NCBI GenBank assembly: GCA_016744855.1
Contig: JADGDO010000001.1
Span: 186,001-250,000, forward strand
DNA length: 64,000 bases
Source of the DNA: Candidatus Fermentibacteraceae bacterium
GTDB lineage: Bacteria; Fermentibacterota; Fermentibacteria; Fermentibacterales; JCC-6
Direction: 5' to 3'
The notes below the pieces were generated by a model, which did no database searches, was not told where the DNA came from, and saw only the letters and a list, made by a program, of their open reading frames with translations. The stretch's first letter is position 1, and every line of letters begins with the position of its first letter. Positions 17,163 to 26,340 of this stretch are shown here, in pieces. Position numbers and translations under genes: made by a program.

Positions 17163-18293
17163 TTACCCGGTATAAATCTGAAAAATTTTCCTGAAGCAAG
17201 CATCCCAGGTGTACTTTTCTGCAAAATGCCTGAAATCGTCTTGAGCACTTTGGTCCGCCTCACATGCGGTGAGAATTGCATCTGCAAGTGCTTTGCCGGA
17301 ATCCCATGGTGCATATGTTGAATTACCTCCAGCTCCTGCAACGAGTTCTGAAGCTGCTGCTGCTGAGCAGGCCGCAACTGCTGTTCCAGAGCAGAGAGCT
17401 TCCAGGGTAACAAGAGAAAAGGTTTCAAGTGGTCCCGCTGATACAAAAACATCTGCACTTGCCATAAGTTCTGCTGCCTTGTTTCTACTGTTGACGGCTT
17501 GAAGGAGTTTTATTTTTCCGGGGTTGAGCCGGGCTGCTTTCCTGACTTGTCTCTTCCAGTGGCCGGAGCCTACTATGGCAATCACAATGTTACTCTGTTT
17601 GAAAAGGTGCTTGGAAGCTTTAAGGAGAACGTGAATTCCTTTTTCAGGGGCGAGTCTACCCATGTAAAGAATCAACTTTCCGTTTTCGGGAACTCCGAGA
17701 GTTCTTCTTAATTCATCAGATCTTTTCATCGGGTGAAAAATGTCAGGGTTTGTACCAAGGGGGACCTTGTGCAAATTTGTTAATCCAGCTTTATGAAGCT
17801 TGCTGATTGAGTAGTCACTTGCTGCAATTACACTTTTAAGCGGCTCATAGGCTCTTCTGAGAAGAGGATTTGAGAGTCTTTGGAAAAGGCTGGTAAGAAC
17901 GCCTTTACTTATTCCAAGTACGCTCATTGGAAGAGTTTCGGGCCAGTTGGAATGAAAAAATGCGAATCCAGGTATCTCCGTGATAGACCGGTGGACCATT
18001 CCGGGAACAACCATGCCGCTTCCAAGCTCAACAACATCGGGGTTGAAACTCTCCAGTGCCTTTCTTATTGGCTTTCCTCTGGTAAAAAAATGGTATCCGC
18101 TCCCTGCCAGGGCCGGTGATTTTAATCCCATTGCAATGCTGCCATTAAGAGAAATAGATCTGTTTTCAGAAGCAGGGTAAAGAAGCATGTTTTCAATACC
18201 ATTGGCTTTACACCACTTCATCTTCTCGTGGTGATAGATCTTTATTCCACCACCAGAAGGCGAGTAAAGGTTGTTGATATCAAGGACTCTCAA
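17163..18293 (-). CDS. glycosyltransferase family 4 protein
   Basis: 376 aa, GT-B fold. The C-terminal donor-binding half shows ILYMGRLAPEKGIHVLL, VGSGHWKRQV, ASADVFVSAGPLETFSLV and TLEALCSGTAVAAC. The Glu-x7-Glu region is typical of retaining GT4 enzymes, modified here to PLETFSLVTLE. The N-terminal acceptor half begins MRVLDINNLYSPSGGGIKIY. It probably adds a sugar to a surface glycan or lipid. Its ATG overlaps the stop of the NlpC/P60 gene by 4 bases. Confidence 0.88.
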   Translation of the reverse strand: MRVLDINNLYSPSGGGIKIYHHEKMKWCKANGIENMLLYPASENRSISLNGSIAMGLKSPALAGSGYHFFTRGKPIRKALESFNPDVVELGSGMVVPGMVHRSITEIPGFAFFHSNWPETLPMSVLGISKGVLTSLFQRLSNPLLRRAYEPLKSVIAASDYSISKLHKAGLTNLHKVPLGTNPDIFHPMKRSDELRRTLGVPENGKLILYMGRLAPEKGIHVLLKASKHLFKQSNIVIAIVGSGHWKRQVRKAARLNPGKIKLLQAVNSRNKAAELMASADVFVSAGPLETFSLVTLEALCSGTAVAACSAAAASELVAGAGGNSTYAPWDSGKALADAILTACEADQSAQDDFRHFAEKYTWDACFRKIFQIYTG

Positions 18294-18832
18294 AGGAACC
18301 TTCCCGCCGAGACATAGCGACTGGAGTAGTATGGATGGCTGAGAATATCTCTGACTACTCCCCTGCTGCTGGATGCATGAACAAACTCGCCATTTCCCAG
18401 ATAAATACCGCAGTGGGAGATACCCGAACCTGAGGTGTTGAAAAAGATGAGATCACCGAATCTGAGATTATTCCTGCTTACGGTTTGGGCTGCTGCAGCC
18501 TGCCTGGAGGCGCGTCTGGGGATCTCAATATTCACTGAACGGTAAACAGCCTGTGTGAAACCTGAACAATCAACCCCACTTTTTGAAACTCCTCCATACA
18601 CGTATGGGGTTCCCATCCAGCTATCTATTTCACCTTGTATTCTATGCTCAACAGAGGTAGATGGGTTTGGAGGCGTTGTAATCTCAGTAACACCTGATGT
18701 ACCAGAGGTACCGGACGATCCAGTAGTAGACGGCATCGGTCCTCTGCAGTTAACTCCATCTCCGCGGTAGACTGGAGCTGAAGAGCAACCCGCAAGTATT
18801 AGAAAGCAAGTCAGGGCAAAAATCTTGTTCAT
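18290..18832 (-). CDS. NlpC/P60-family peptidoglycan hydrolase, lipoprotein
   Basis: 180 aa. Signal peptide with lipobox LILAGC, then a Ser/Thr/Gly-rich linker (about residues 25-60). The NlpC/P60 domain has catalytic Cys in VDCSGFTQ, His in SHCGIYLG and a polar third residue in FVHASS. These enzymes cleave gamma-D-Glu-diaminopimelate bonds in the cell wall. The dapF gene in this window fits with meso-diaminopimelate in the wall. It sits 12 bases after nadB and overlaps the glycosyltransferase gene by 4 bases. Confidence 0.92.
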   Translation of the reverse strand: MNKIFALTCFLILAGCSSAPVYRGDGVNCRGPMPSTTGSSGTSGTSGVTEITTPPNPSTSVEHRIQGEIDSWMGTPYVYGGVSKSGVDCSGFTQAVYRSVNIEIPRRASRQAAAAQTVSRNNLRFGDLIFFNTSGSGISHCGIYLGNGEFVHASSSRGVVRDILSHPYYSSRYVSAGRFL

Positions 18833-18844
18833 AAACTCCCTGTG

Positions 18845-20431
18845 CTACATGTTTATCTTAAGCACCGTATCGGTTCTCGTGTGTGATGTGTAGGGGCAGT
18901 CCACCAGAAAGTGAAGCCCGACACTTTCTCTTCGCTTAAGAGCACTTCTTATAATTATCCTTGCAACCGTGGTAAGGTTCCGGAGCTCCAGCTGTTCTAT
19001 CGTAGGCATAAGTGTCCAGTAGTCTTCTTCGACCTCTTCTGCGAGTACATCCAGAAGCTTAAGAGCTCGTCTTAACCTTTTGTCTGTTTTTACGATACCG
19101 ACATAATCCCACATCACACTTCGAAGGCTAGCCCAGGAGTGATCAACGAGGACGCTTTCCTCGAGAGGTTCTGCTCTACCAAAAGACCAGTCCCTGATCT
19201 CTGTACTTGGAATTTGCCCGGGCATCTCGGAGGAAAAGGATCTTGCACACAGCAGACCCATGACTCCTGCTTCAAGGAGGCTGTTGCTACCTAGTCGGTT
19301 AGCACCGTGAAACCCGGTAGATGCAGCTTCCCCGATAACCCGGAGACCGGTCATCTCTGTTCTTCCATCTGTTGCAGCCACCACTCCCCCTACGCAGTAA
19401 TGTGCAGCGGGGACCACTGGGATTGGTTCCTCCCAGGGCATGATTCCAACAGAGGTAACTCCTGAAGTAACTTCCGGGAAGTGTTCTTCAAGAAAATCTC
19501 TGGAGAGGTGGGTGGCATCGAGAAGCATATGATCAGTTCCATTGCGTTTCATTTCACTGTCTATGGCTCTGGCAACCACATCTCTGGGGGCCAACTCCAT
19601 CCGTTCAGGATCATAGTACTTCATAAATCTCTTCCCGGTTCCGTTGATAAGCCTCGCTCCCTCGCCTCTTAGAGCTTCTGTTATAAGGAAGTTGCGTTTA
19701 TCCGGATGATACAGACAGGTGGGATGGAATTGATAAAACTCCATATTTCTAACCGTAAGCCCAGCTCTGAATGCCATTGCTATGCCGTCGCCTGTAGAGG
19801 AATCCTGATTGGATGTGTAACGGTAGGTTTTACCCGCCCCACCGGTAGCCAGTACTGTTTCTCTGGCTAGAAAAGTGACAACCCTGTCTTCTATGAGTAC
19901 ATAGGCACCAAGACATCTGTCACAACCTTTTCTAAGGAGAGATAGAGCTTCTCTCGACGCTGGAATAAGATTTATGGCAAAAGCATTTTCTATAATCGTG
20001 ATATTGCTGCGTTTTCTGCATTCATCTGCAAGATGCTCTGCAATAAATCTGCCAGTCTGATCGAAATAGTGAAGCACTCTACGGAAAGAGTGCCCTCCTT
20101 CCATTCCTCCCCCGTCGCCATTGGAACCCTCCAGGGTAACTCCCCATCCGGAAAGTCTGTGCACGAGCTCAGCTCCCATTGAAATAATTTGTCTGGCTAC
20201 TTTTTCGTTAACCATACCGGCTCCGGCTCTTTGGGTGTCTCTAAGGTGATTGTCGATACTGTCATTCTCTGAAGTAACAGCAGCCAGCCCCCCTTGTGCC
20301 AGAAAAGTGCTTCCAGTGGGTAACTCGATTTTACTGAGTATTGTAACGGAGAAATTATCGGGAATTTCGAGAGCGCATGTCAGTCCTGCCATTCCCCCAC
20401 CGATTATCAGAATATCTGTAGCTTTTGTCAT
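18845..20431 (-). CDS. nadB: L-aspartate oxidase
   Basis: 528 aa, the normal size. It oxidises L-aspartate to iminoaspartate in NAD synthesis, using FAD. Visible motifs: dinucleotide binding ILIIGGGMAGL, AQGGLAAV, HSFRRVLHYFDQTG, TGGAGKTYRYTSN, FYQFHPTCLYHP and the Arg-containing TEALRGEGARL. The C-terminal helical domain (SLRSVMWDYVGIVK) is that of the succinate dehydrogenase/NadB family. No nadA or nadC is in the window. The gene overlaps lpxK by 4 bases, so it is carried in the lipid A operon. Confidence 0.95.
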   Translation of the reverse strand: MTKATDILIIGGGMAGLTCALEIPDNFSVTILSKIELPTGSTFLAQGGLAAVTSENDSIDNHLRDTQRAGAGMVNEKVARQIISMGAELVHRLSGWGVTLEGSNGDGGGMEGGHSFRRVLHYFDQTGRFIAEHLADECRKRSNITIIENAFAINLIPASREALSLLRKGCDRCLGAYVLIEDRVVTFLARETVLATGGAGKTYRYTSNQDSSTGDGIAMAFRAGLTVRNMEFYQFHPTCLYHPDKRNFLITEALRGEGARLINGTGKRFMKYYDPERMELAPRDVVARAIDSEMKRNGTDHMLLDATHLSRDFLEEHFPEVTSGVTSVGIMPWEEPIPVVPAAHYCVGGVVAATDGRTEMTGLRVIGEAASTGFHGANRLGSNSLLEAGVMGLLCARSFSSEMPGQIPSTEIRDWSFGRAEPLEESVLVDHSWASLRSVMWDYVGIVKTDKRLRRALKLLDVLAEEVEEDYWTLMPTIEQLELRNLTTVARIIIRSALKRRESVGLHFLVDCPYTSHTRTDTVLKINM

Positions 20432-21507
20432 TTTTTTCCTTCTACCAATTCCAGGATTTTACCTAGAAGCTCATCTTCTGCGGACTGTTCGGTAACAGAT
20501 AGTCGGATTGGAAGAACTCTTGCATTCAGTGTTTTAAGTAATCCTGAACCAAGTCTTGCAGCATCCTTCTCTGTAGTAATGAGGTAGTCTGCTGTTGATT
20601 TTTTCAAGCTATCCATCAAATGATCAATATCGCTATCCGTGAAAGCCCAGTGATCAGGATAAATCAGAAATCTGGTGATCTCAAACCCGGTTTTTTCAAG
20701 CGTGCGCTTGAATCCGTATGGTTTTCCTATTCCACAAAATGCAACAACTTTGCCAACCTTATCTGGATTTCCATCATGCTTAAGTGGTTTTCCAGGAATT
20801 ACACTGCTGGAAACAAATGGTGATTTCCAGTTCTTCCCGGATACAAGTCGTCTGGCAAGGGACAACTGCGTGTCTGATGTAACCCCATTGATCCAAAGAT
20901 AATCAGCGCTGGCAAGAGCTGAGGAGGATTCTCTTAGCGTGCCGGCTGGCAAAGCTCCTCCCTGTCCAAAAGGGTGATCTGCATTCAAAACAACTACATC
21001 TAAGTCGCGATGAAGTTTGTGATGCTGAAAACCGTCATCAACAATAACTACATGGGGCTTCATTTCTCGAACTGCTCTTTCAACCGCCGAAGTCTTGTCT
21101 TTCCCTGTGTAAACAGAGCAAGTGTTTCCAAGAACTCTACCCAGCAGGATAGCTTCATCACTCAGCTGTGTTCCACCAGATGAATTACCTTGCCTGACAG
21201 CAACAGGTGAACCTCTTCCAGCAGACAGATTTTTGCAAACAACAGAAGTTCTGACACCCATGGCAGCAAGTTTTTGGGCTATTCTGATGGTCACAGGAGT
21301 TTTCCCCACACCACCCACTTCGATGTTCCCAATACTTACAACAACTGTGTTAAAAGTTCGTCTTGACAGTATTCTCTTTGAATAAAGAAATCTGTTTACC
21401 GAAGAGCCGATAAGATAAAGAAAGGCCACAGGCTGAAGAAGCCAGGCAACCCACAGCCAGAATCCTTCTCTGCTGCACAACTTCCTGTGAATTTCGTCGA
21501 GTCTCAT
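20428..21507 (-). CDS. lpxK: tetraacyldisaccharide 4'-kinase
   Basis: 359 aa. Inner-membrane enzyme that phosphorylates the lipid A disaccharide at the 4' position. An amphipathic N-terminus (about residues 15-45) is followed by SIGNIEVGGVGKTPVT with the P-loop at 60-70. The family block VDDGFQHHKLHRDLDVVV and then NADHPFGQGGALPAGTLRE come next. YLITTEKDAARL near the C-terminus is also typical. It lies between the WaaA fusion and nadB with 4-base overlaps on both sides. Confidence 0.96.
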   Translation of the reverse strand: MRLDEIHRKLCSREGFWLWVAWLLQPVAFLYLIGSSVNRFLYSKRILSRRTFNTVVVSIGNIEVGGVGKTPVTIRIAQKLAAMGVRTSVVCKNLSAGRGSPVAVRQGNSSGGTQLSDEAILLGRVLGNTCSVYTGKDKTSAVERAVREMKPHVVIVDDGFQHHKLHRDLDVVVLNADHPFGQGGALPAGTLRESSSALASADYLWINGVTSDTQLSLARRLVSGKNWKSPFVSSSVIPGKPLKHDGNPDKVGKVVAFCGIGKPYGFKRTLEKTGFEITRFLIYPDHWAFTDSDIDHLMDSLKKSTADYLITTEKDAARLGSGLLKTLNARVLPIRLSVTEQSAEDELLGKILELVEGKK

Positions 21508-23291
21508 ACAGAAATTTCCATTTTGCCTAAAAGAGCCTTCATTTTTGTTAGAAAAAGATCAGAGTTGTATTGAGCGGGGACTTTTTCTGATACGCAAGTG
21601 AGATCAAGCAATTCATTTGCGGATACAACACCCTGCTCTACGGTAGAAAACACTCTACAAATATTGTCTTTAGTAGCCATCTTCACAACATCTGCAAAAT
21701 GATGGTGGCTTGGTCCTATGATTATCGGGACGCTGTGAGAAAGAGGTTCCATGACGTTGTGTCCACCGAGATTGCCCAAAGTCCCTCCCACAAAAGCGAT
21801 GTCAGAAAGGCCGTAAAGAGATGCCAGAACGCCTCTAACATCAACAATGAGACAGGTTGAATCTAGCGGATTATCACTCCAGAGATCGGGCTTGAATCCG
21901 TAGCGTTCAGCAAGAGAATAAACTTCCTTAAGACGATTCTGGTGCCTTGGGACAAGCACTGGTGTCAAACCGGTCTGTAACGCAATCTCTAGTATTACTT
22001 TTTCCTCACCTGCCCGTGTAGACCCCGCAACAATAATTCCTTTGATGCCGGGTTTGATCTTTTTTATCCAGTTTTCCGGTGGGTCTGCTGGTTTGACAAC
22101 AGCTTTCCCATCTCCGGCAATTTGTGTTTTGACACCGAGACTCAGGAACCTGTCCGAGTCCTTTTGTGATCTTGTTAAAATACCCCGGAAACATGAGAGT
22201 GTTTTGCTGAATAGGGGCTTAATAAGTTTGTAGCCAGAGGTGCTCTTTTTTGAGAGTCTGGCATTCACCATTCCTGCCGGAATTCCCCTGGACATAGTTT
22301 CATAAAGAAGAACAGGCCAGTACTCTGTTTCTGCAAGAATCAGTGCTCCGGGTTGAAGCCTATCCAAGAAACGAGTTACAGCCTTTTGTGTATCGATAGG
22401 CTGATAGGAACCGGTCAATCCCTGCTGATTTATAAACTCTCTGGCTGCGGGTGTTGTGCATGTGATGAAGAATCGTATTCCGGAAGTTTTCAAGAGATCA
22501 ATTACAGGGAGCAATCCCTTTAACTCTCCAAGGCTTGAGCCATGAAGCCATACGGGTCTACTTGAAACTACAGGTATAAGACCGCTTCGTTCGTTCCGTT
22601 CTTCCGGGGAACGGAAACGAAGAATCAGTTCAGTCAGGGGAGTCAGAATCCAGCCAGCAAGTTTTGCAAAAGAAATCAGTGCTGAGGCAATTGGACAGGT
22701 AAAAAGTTCAGCTCTTCTGCTTTCAGCTTTAACAGCTGCTGTAAGGGTTTCCTGGTTGCAGTTCCTCGGTAGAACTGGTCTCCCCTCGCTGATAACAAGT
22801 TTTGCAAAAGGAAGTGGAATCAAAAATTTGTCCCAGCTTTTCAATCTTATAGCTGGAAAAGCACTGACTCCGTATGGAACCACCGGTGTTCCGGCCCTCC
22901 TGGGGATAACAGAAAGACCTCTCTTGACAACTTCGGAAGGTCCTTTAGGTCCATCTGGGGTAATCGCAACGGGTTCCCCTTCTTTTAGCGCATTAACAAG
23001 TTCCCTCGCAGCAGACATGCCTCCTCTGCTTGAGGAGCCTCTGACTGTTTTAAAACCCATGTATTCGCACAAAGATGATGCAAGAGAGCCATCTCTACTA
23101 CGACTGATAAGTATTTTGATTCCCATGTTGCGATGCGTGAAAATAAGAGGCAATTGAACACCATGCCAGAATGCAAAAAGGATAGAATTTCCCTTAATTC
23201 CTGACGCAGGACGCAATCTGGTTATTCTCCAGGTTCTCCCCAGCAGGCTTAACAATACTCTTCCTGCAGTTCCAGCAGTTTGTGCCTTCAT
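21504..23291 (-). CDS. waaA: fusion of a DUF374 acyltransferase-like domain with Kdo transferase WaaA
   Basis: 595 aa in one frame. Residues 1 to about 205 match the DUF374 lysophospholipid-acyltransferase-like family: FAFWHG at 39-44, SRSRDGSLAS at 63-72 and TPDGPKGP at 111-118. From about 210 the protein is a WaaA/KdtA Kdo transferase: a membrane-proximal helix, VWLHGSSLGELKGLLPVI, TCTTPAAREF, ILAETEYWPVL, then a C-terminal GT-B half with IVAGSTRAGEE and PLSHSVPIIIGP. WaaA adds Kdo to lipid IVA. A DUF374 domain joined to it is unusual and may add an acyl group or dock the enzyme at the membrane. It overlaps lpxB and lpxK by 4 bases each. Confidence 0.88.
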   Translation of the reverse strand: MKAQTAGTAGRVLLSLLGRTWRITRLRPASGIKGNSILFAFWHGVQLPLIFTHRNMGIKILISRSRDGSLASSLCEYMGFKTVRGSSSRGGMSAARELVNALKEGEPVAITPDGPKGPSEVVKRGLSVIPRRAGTPVVPYGVSAFPAIRLKSWDKFLIPLPFAKLVISEGRPVLPRNCNQETLTAAVKAESRRAELFTCPIASALISFAKLAGWILTPLTELILRFRSPEERNERSGLIPVVSSRPVWLHGSSLGELKGLLPVIDLLKTSGIRFFITCTTPAAREFINQQGLTGSYQPIDTQKAVTRFLDRLQPGALILAETEYWPVLLYETMSRGIPAGMVNARLSKKSTSGYKLIKPLFSKTLSCFRGILTRSQKDSDRFLSLGVKTQIAGDGKAVVKPADPPENWIKKIKPGIKGIIVAGSTRAGEEKVILEIALQTGLTPVLVPRHQNRLKEVYSLAERYGFKPDLWSDNPLDSTCLIVDVRGVLASLYGLSDIAFVGGTLGNLGGHNVMEPLSHSVPIIIGPSHHHFADVVKMATKDNICRVFSTVEQGVVSANELLDLTCVSEKVPAQYNSDLFLTKMKALLGKMEISV

Positions 23292-24394
23292 TGAGTTAAA
23301 CCTGTGATTTTAAGTATCTCTTTTGCCGCATTCATGGCAGGGTCACCATCTCCCAAAGAGTTTCGAACGAGCTCAAGCTTTCTTACTGCTTTATTTGCTA
23401 CTGCTTCATTTACAAAGAAAGGTTCAATACTTTTCTGCATCATGAGAGGAGTTACATCACTCTGTATAAGCTCTTGTGCAACCATTTCACCAGCAATGAT
23501 ATTTGCCAGACCTATCTTATCAACTCCTTTTACAAGATGTTTAGCCAAAGAGTATGTGAATCCGCTTGTTTTATAGCAAATCACGAAAGGAACACCGTAA
23601 AGAGCTGTTTCGAGAGTCGCAGTGCCGGAACAGACAAGTGCAGCTCTTGAAGATGAAAGAACTTCTGCTGTTCCATTTACCAGCTCGACTCCTGGAACTG
23701 TTAGAGCTTCTGAATACACTGAAGTTGTCAGGTGATCAGAAACCGCGAGAAGAGCTTTTTCGACAATTCCCTTGTTTCTAAGCAGAACAAAAGCTGCAAG
23801 CATATCAGGAAGGAGTTTCTCCACTTCCTGAAGGCGGCTTCCCGGAAGAAGGCCCAGTGCTCTGCAGTCTTTCTTGTTCTCTTTCTGCCGAGGAATCATT
23901 TTTTTTAGGGGATGCCCAGTAAAAACAGCATTAACCCCTCTTTCCCTGAAAAAAGGTTCCTCAAATGCGAAAAGTGTTAGAAGAATATCTGTGCTTTTCT
24001 TGAGTTTCCGAACACGCCATGCCCCCCATGCCCACATCTGAGGAGCAACATAGTGAATTACCGGGATTCCTTTTTTTTTCGCCCATCTACCGAGGCGCAT
24101 GTTAAATCCGGGATAATCTACAAGAAGAATACAGTCTGGTTTTTGATGCAGACAGAGATCTTCAAGTTCTTTCTGAAGCTTCAGAAATCGATTGAGTGAT
24201 CTAAGTATTTCTCCGAACCCCATTACCGCATAATTGCTGAGATTGTGGGTGACATTCATACCTGCTGCGGCAAGCCTGCTTCCACCCAGACCAAAAGCCT
24301 CCACTGGGTTACTGGAGAGGCTCCTTAGGGCAGAAAGAACCTCTGCCCCCCGTTGATCTCCTGAGGCTTCTCCTGCAGAGATTAGGATTTTCAT
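23288..24394 (-). CDS. lpxB: lipid-A-disaccharide synthase
   Basis: 368 aa, GT19 family. It condenses UDP-diacylglucosamine with lipid X. Family motifs: ISAGEASGDQRGAEVL, FGLGGSRLAAAGM, MGFGEILRSL, LVDYPGFNMRLG, HYVAPQMWAWGAWR, FTGHPL, LLPGSRLQEVEKLLP and CSGTATLETALYG. Four-base overlaps on each side tie it to the WaaA fusion and to the oxidoreductase gene. Confidence 0.97.
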   Translation of the reverse strand: MKILISAGEASGDQRGAEVLSALRSLSSNPVEAFGLGGSRLAAAGMNVTHNLSNYAVMGFGEILRSLNRFLKLQKELEDLCLHQKPDCILLVDYPGFNMRLGRWAKKKGIPVIHYVAPQMWAWGAWRVRKLKKSTDILLTLFAFEEPFFRERGVNAVFTGHPLKKMIPRQKENKKDCRALGLLPGSRLQEVEKLLPDMLAAFVLLRNKGIVEKALLAVSDHLTTSVYSEALTVPGVELVNGTAEVLSSSRAALVCSGTATLETALYGVPFVICYKTSGFTYSLAKHLVKGVDKIGLANIIAGEMVAQELIQSDVTPLMMQKSIEPFFVNEAVANKAVRKLELVRNSLGDGDPAMNAAKEILKITGLTQ

Positions 24395-25308
24395 GGGAGA
24401 GCTAAAAGGCTCTTTTCAGATTTCTCAAGTATTGTAGTTGCTGCTTTAAGAGCTTTGAGACCCTGAACACCCGGAACTGCAACAGCTGTGCCCTTGCTTA
24501 CTGCACTGAGGAAACTGCTTATCTCCGCGGTAAGTGCATCACCTTCAGAAACAGCAACAGGCACAGGAAGAATATTGCCCTTGTCGAGTGTTAGTGCTGT
24601 AACTGTCCTGCCACCAAAGTCTACTGAAACATAGCCGTGTTTCTGGAAGAATCTTAGTTTTCGTATTGGCTCTGATGAGATTCGGCTCGCAGTCAGATTT
24701 GCCACAGCTCCGTTCTCAAACAGAATTCTCGCGTTGCAAATATCAACAGTTTCTGTAAGTACTGGTACACCTGATGCATGTATTTCAGCAACAGGAGATT
24801 TGGCCATCCAAAGAACTATGTCTATGTCATGAATCATGAGGTCCATCACAACAGAAACATCAGTGCACCTAACATTGAAACCGGCCATCCTGTGGCCTTC
24901 CATGAAGATAGGTTTATCAATCACAGCTTTTGCTGCAAGCATGGCAGGGTTGAATCTTTCTATATGCCCCACGGCAAGAACCAGTCCTTTGCTCTCCGCA
25001 GTCTCCACCATTTCAGTGCCCTGCTTTGCAGTAGCTGCAATAGGTTTCTCTACAAGAACCGGTACATTGGCTCCGAGGGCTTTTAAAACTACATCGTAAT
25101 GAGCAGAGGTTGTGCATGCGACATCTAGAGCGTCTGACCACTCGATGAGTTCCTCAAGGGATCCAGCGGCACGGATTCCAAGCTCACCGGACACTTTTTT
25201 CAACCTGTCTGCGTCTGTATCATGAATCATTACATCATCTGCCAGAGTTTTCATTATTCTGGCGTGGTGATAACCAAGATGACCTACACCGGCCACTCCT
25301 GCTTTCAT
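24391..25308 (-). CDS. Gfo/Idh/MocA-family oxidoreductase in the lipid A operon
   Basis: 305 aa. N-terminal Rossmann fold (VAGVGHLGYHHARIM), the family signature VLVEKPIAATAKQG and a second domain with VMDLMIHDIDIVLWM. Members oxidise or reduce sugars with NAD(P). Homologues beside lpxB in other phyla include GnnA, which oxidises UDP-GlcNAc at C3 so that GnnB can aminate it. No GnnB-type aminotransferase of the DegT family is in the window, so this function is only a possibility. Start and upstream stop touch directly (TAG then ATG). Confidence 0.85.
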   Translation of the reverse strand: MKAGVAGVGHLGYHHARIMKTLADDVMIHDTDADRLKKVSGELGIRAAGSLEELIEWSDALDVACTTSAHYDVVLKALGANVPVLVEKPIAATAKQGTEMVETAESKGLVLAVGHIERFNPAMLAAKAVIDKPIFMEGHRMAGFNVRCTDVSVVMDLMIHDIDIVLWMAKSPVAEIHASGVPVLTETVDICNARILFENGAVANLTASRISSEPIRKLRFFQKHGYVSVDFGGRTVTALTLDKGNILPVPVAVSEGDALTAEISSFLSAVSKGTAVAVPGVQGLKALKAATTILEKSEKSLLALP

Positions 25309-26340
25309 CTAAATCTCCTTTTTTATTTGTTTAACTGCTTCTTCTATAGATTGCTGGTTCAGGGAAAGATGGGTTACAATACGAATTGAACTCGAGTCAA
25401 GAGAAAGAACCGATAAACCGATTGCTTTCAGTCTGGATACAAGTTCATCCGCACCATTATTGTCTGTCTGAAGAAAAAGAATATTGCTATCAACAGCTTC
25501 GAGGTCTACTTTGAACAGGCCTGTAACCTGGAATGCTTGGGCAAGTTTTCGGGCATTGATATGAGTTGTTTTCAGCTGTGGAAGATTGTTGTCGAGTGCC
25601 CAGTGGCAGGCTGCTCCCAGAATCCCTACCTGTCTCATAGCACCTCCCATTCTCTTTCTAAACCAACGTGCTTTTTCTATGAGTTCTTTAGATCCGAGCA
25701 CCATTGAGCCCACTGGAGCGCCAAGTGCTTTGGAAAAACACACGGAGATCATATCGAAAGGGTCAGCCAGTTCATGCAGCGGAGTGCCCGTTTCAGCGTG
25801 AACGTGCCACAACCTTGCGCCGTCAAGAAAAGTGTGAACGCCTTTTGAGTGGGCATAATTGCAGGCTTCAACCAGGTCATTCTGCGGAACAATTCTTCCA
25901 CCCAGCAGATTGTGTGTATTCTCGAGAGCAAGAATCGTAACTGGTGCACAATGAATGTTAGGCCCAGAGCCTAGAACCTTTTCAATATCAGCCATAGGAA
26001 TCATTCCGTTAACCTGCTCGTCAACACGGTGCATCTGCAAACCACAATTCATGGAGAACTGATCACCTTCATAATTGTAAATATGGCTTTTACTTCCGCA
26101 CAGTATCCGCTCTCCGGGATGTGAGAGTGTTCTAATCGCAAGGCCATTGCTCATAGTTCCTGATGGTACGAAAAGCCCATCTTCCTTGCCCATCAAATCG
26201 GCGACACGTCTCTCGAGGGAATTTATTGTAGGATCTTCACCGAAGACATCGTCTCCTACCTCAGCTTCAGCAATTGCTTTCCTCATTTCGCTGCAGGGGA
26301 TAGAAAATGTATCACTTCTTAATTCGAGTTTTACGCTCAT
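25309..26340 (-). CDS. low-specificity L-threonine aldolase
   Basis: 343 aa PLP enzyme of fold type I. It splits threonine or allo-threonine to glycine and acetaldehyde. Motifs: LRSDTFSIP at the N-terminus, GDDVFGEDPTIN, FVPSGTMSNGLAI, THNLLGGRIVP, HTFLDGARLWH with the PLP-binding Asp, and the Schiff-base Lys in VCFSKALGAPVGSMV. All are intact. It overlaps ddl by 4 bases and abuts the oxidoreductase gene, so it is expressed with wall and lipid A genes, although no direct link is obvious. Confidence 0.93.
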   Translation of the reverse strand: MSVKLELRSDTFSIPCSEMRKAIAEAEVGDDVFGEDPTINSLERRVADLMGKEDGLFVPSGTMSNGLAIRTLSHPGERILCGSKSHIYNYEGDQFSMNCGLQMHRVDEQVNGMIPMADIEKVLGSGPNIHCAPVTILALENTHNLLGGRIVPQNDLVEACNYAHSKGVHTFLDGARLWHVHAETGTPLHELADPFDMISVCFSKALGAPVGSMVLGSKELIEKARWFRKRMGGAMRQVGILGAACHWALDNNLPQLKTTHINARKLAQAFQVTGLFKVDLEAVDSNILFLQTDNNGADELVSRLKAIGLSVLSLDSSSIRIVTHLSLNQQSIEEAVKQIKKEI

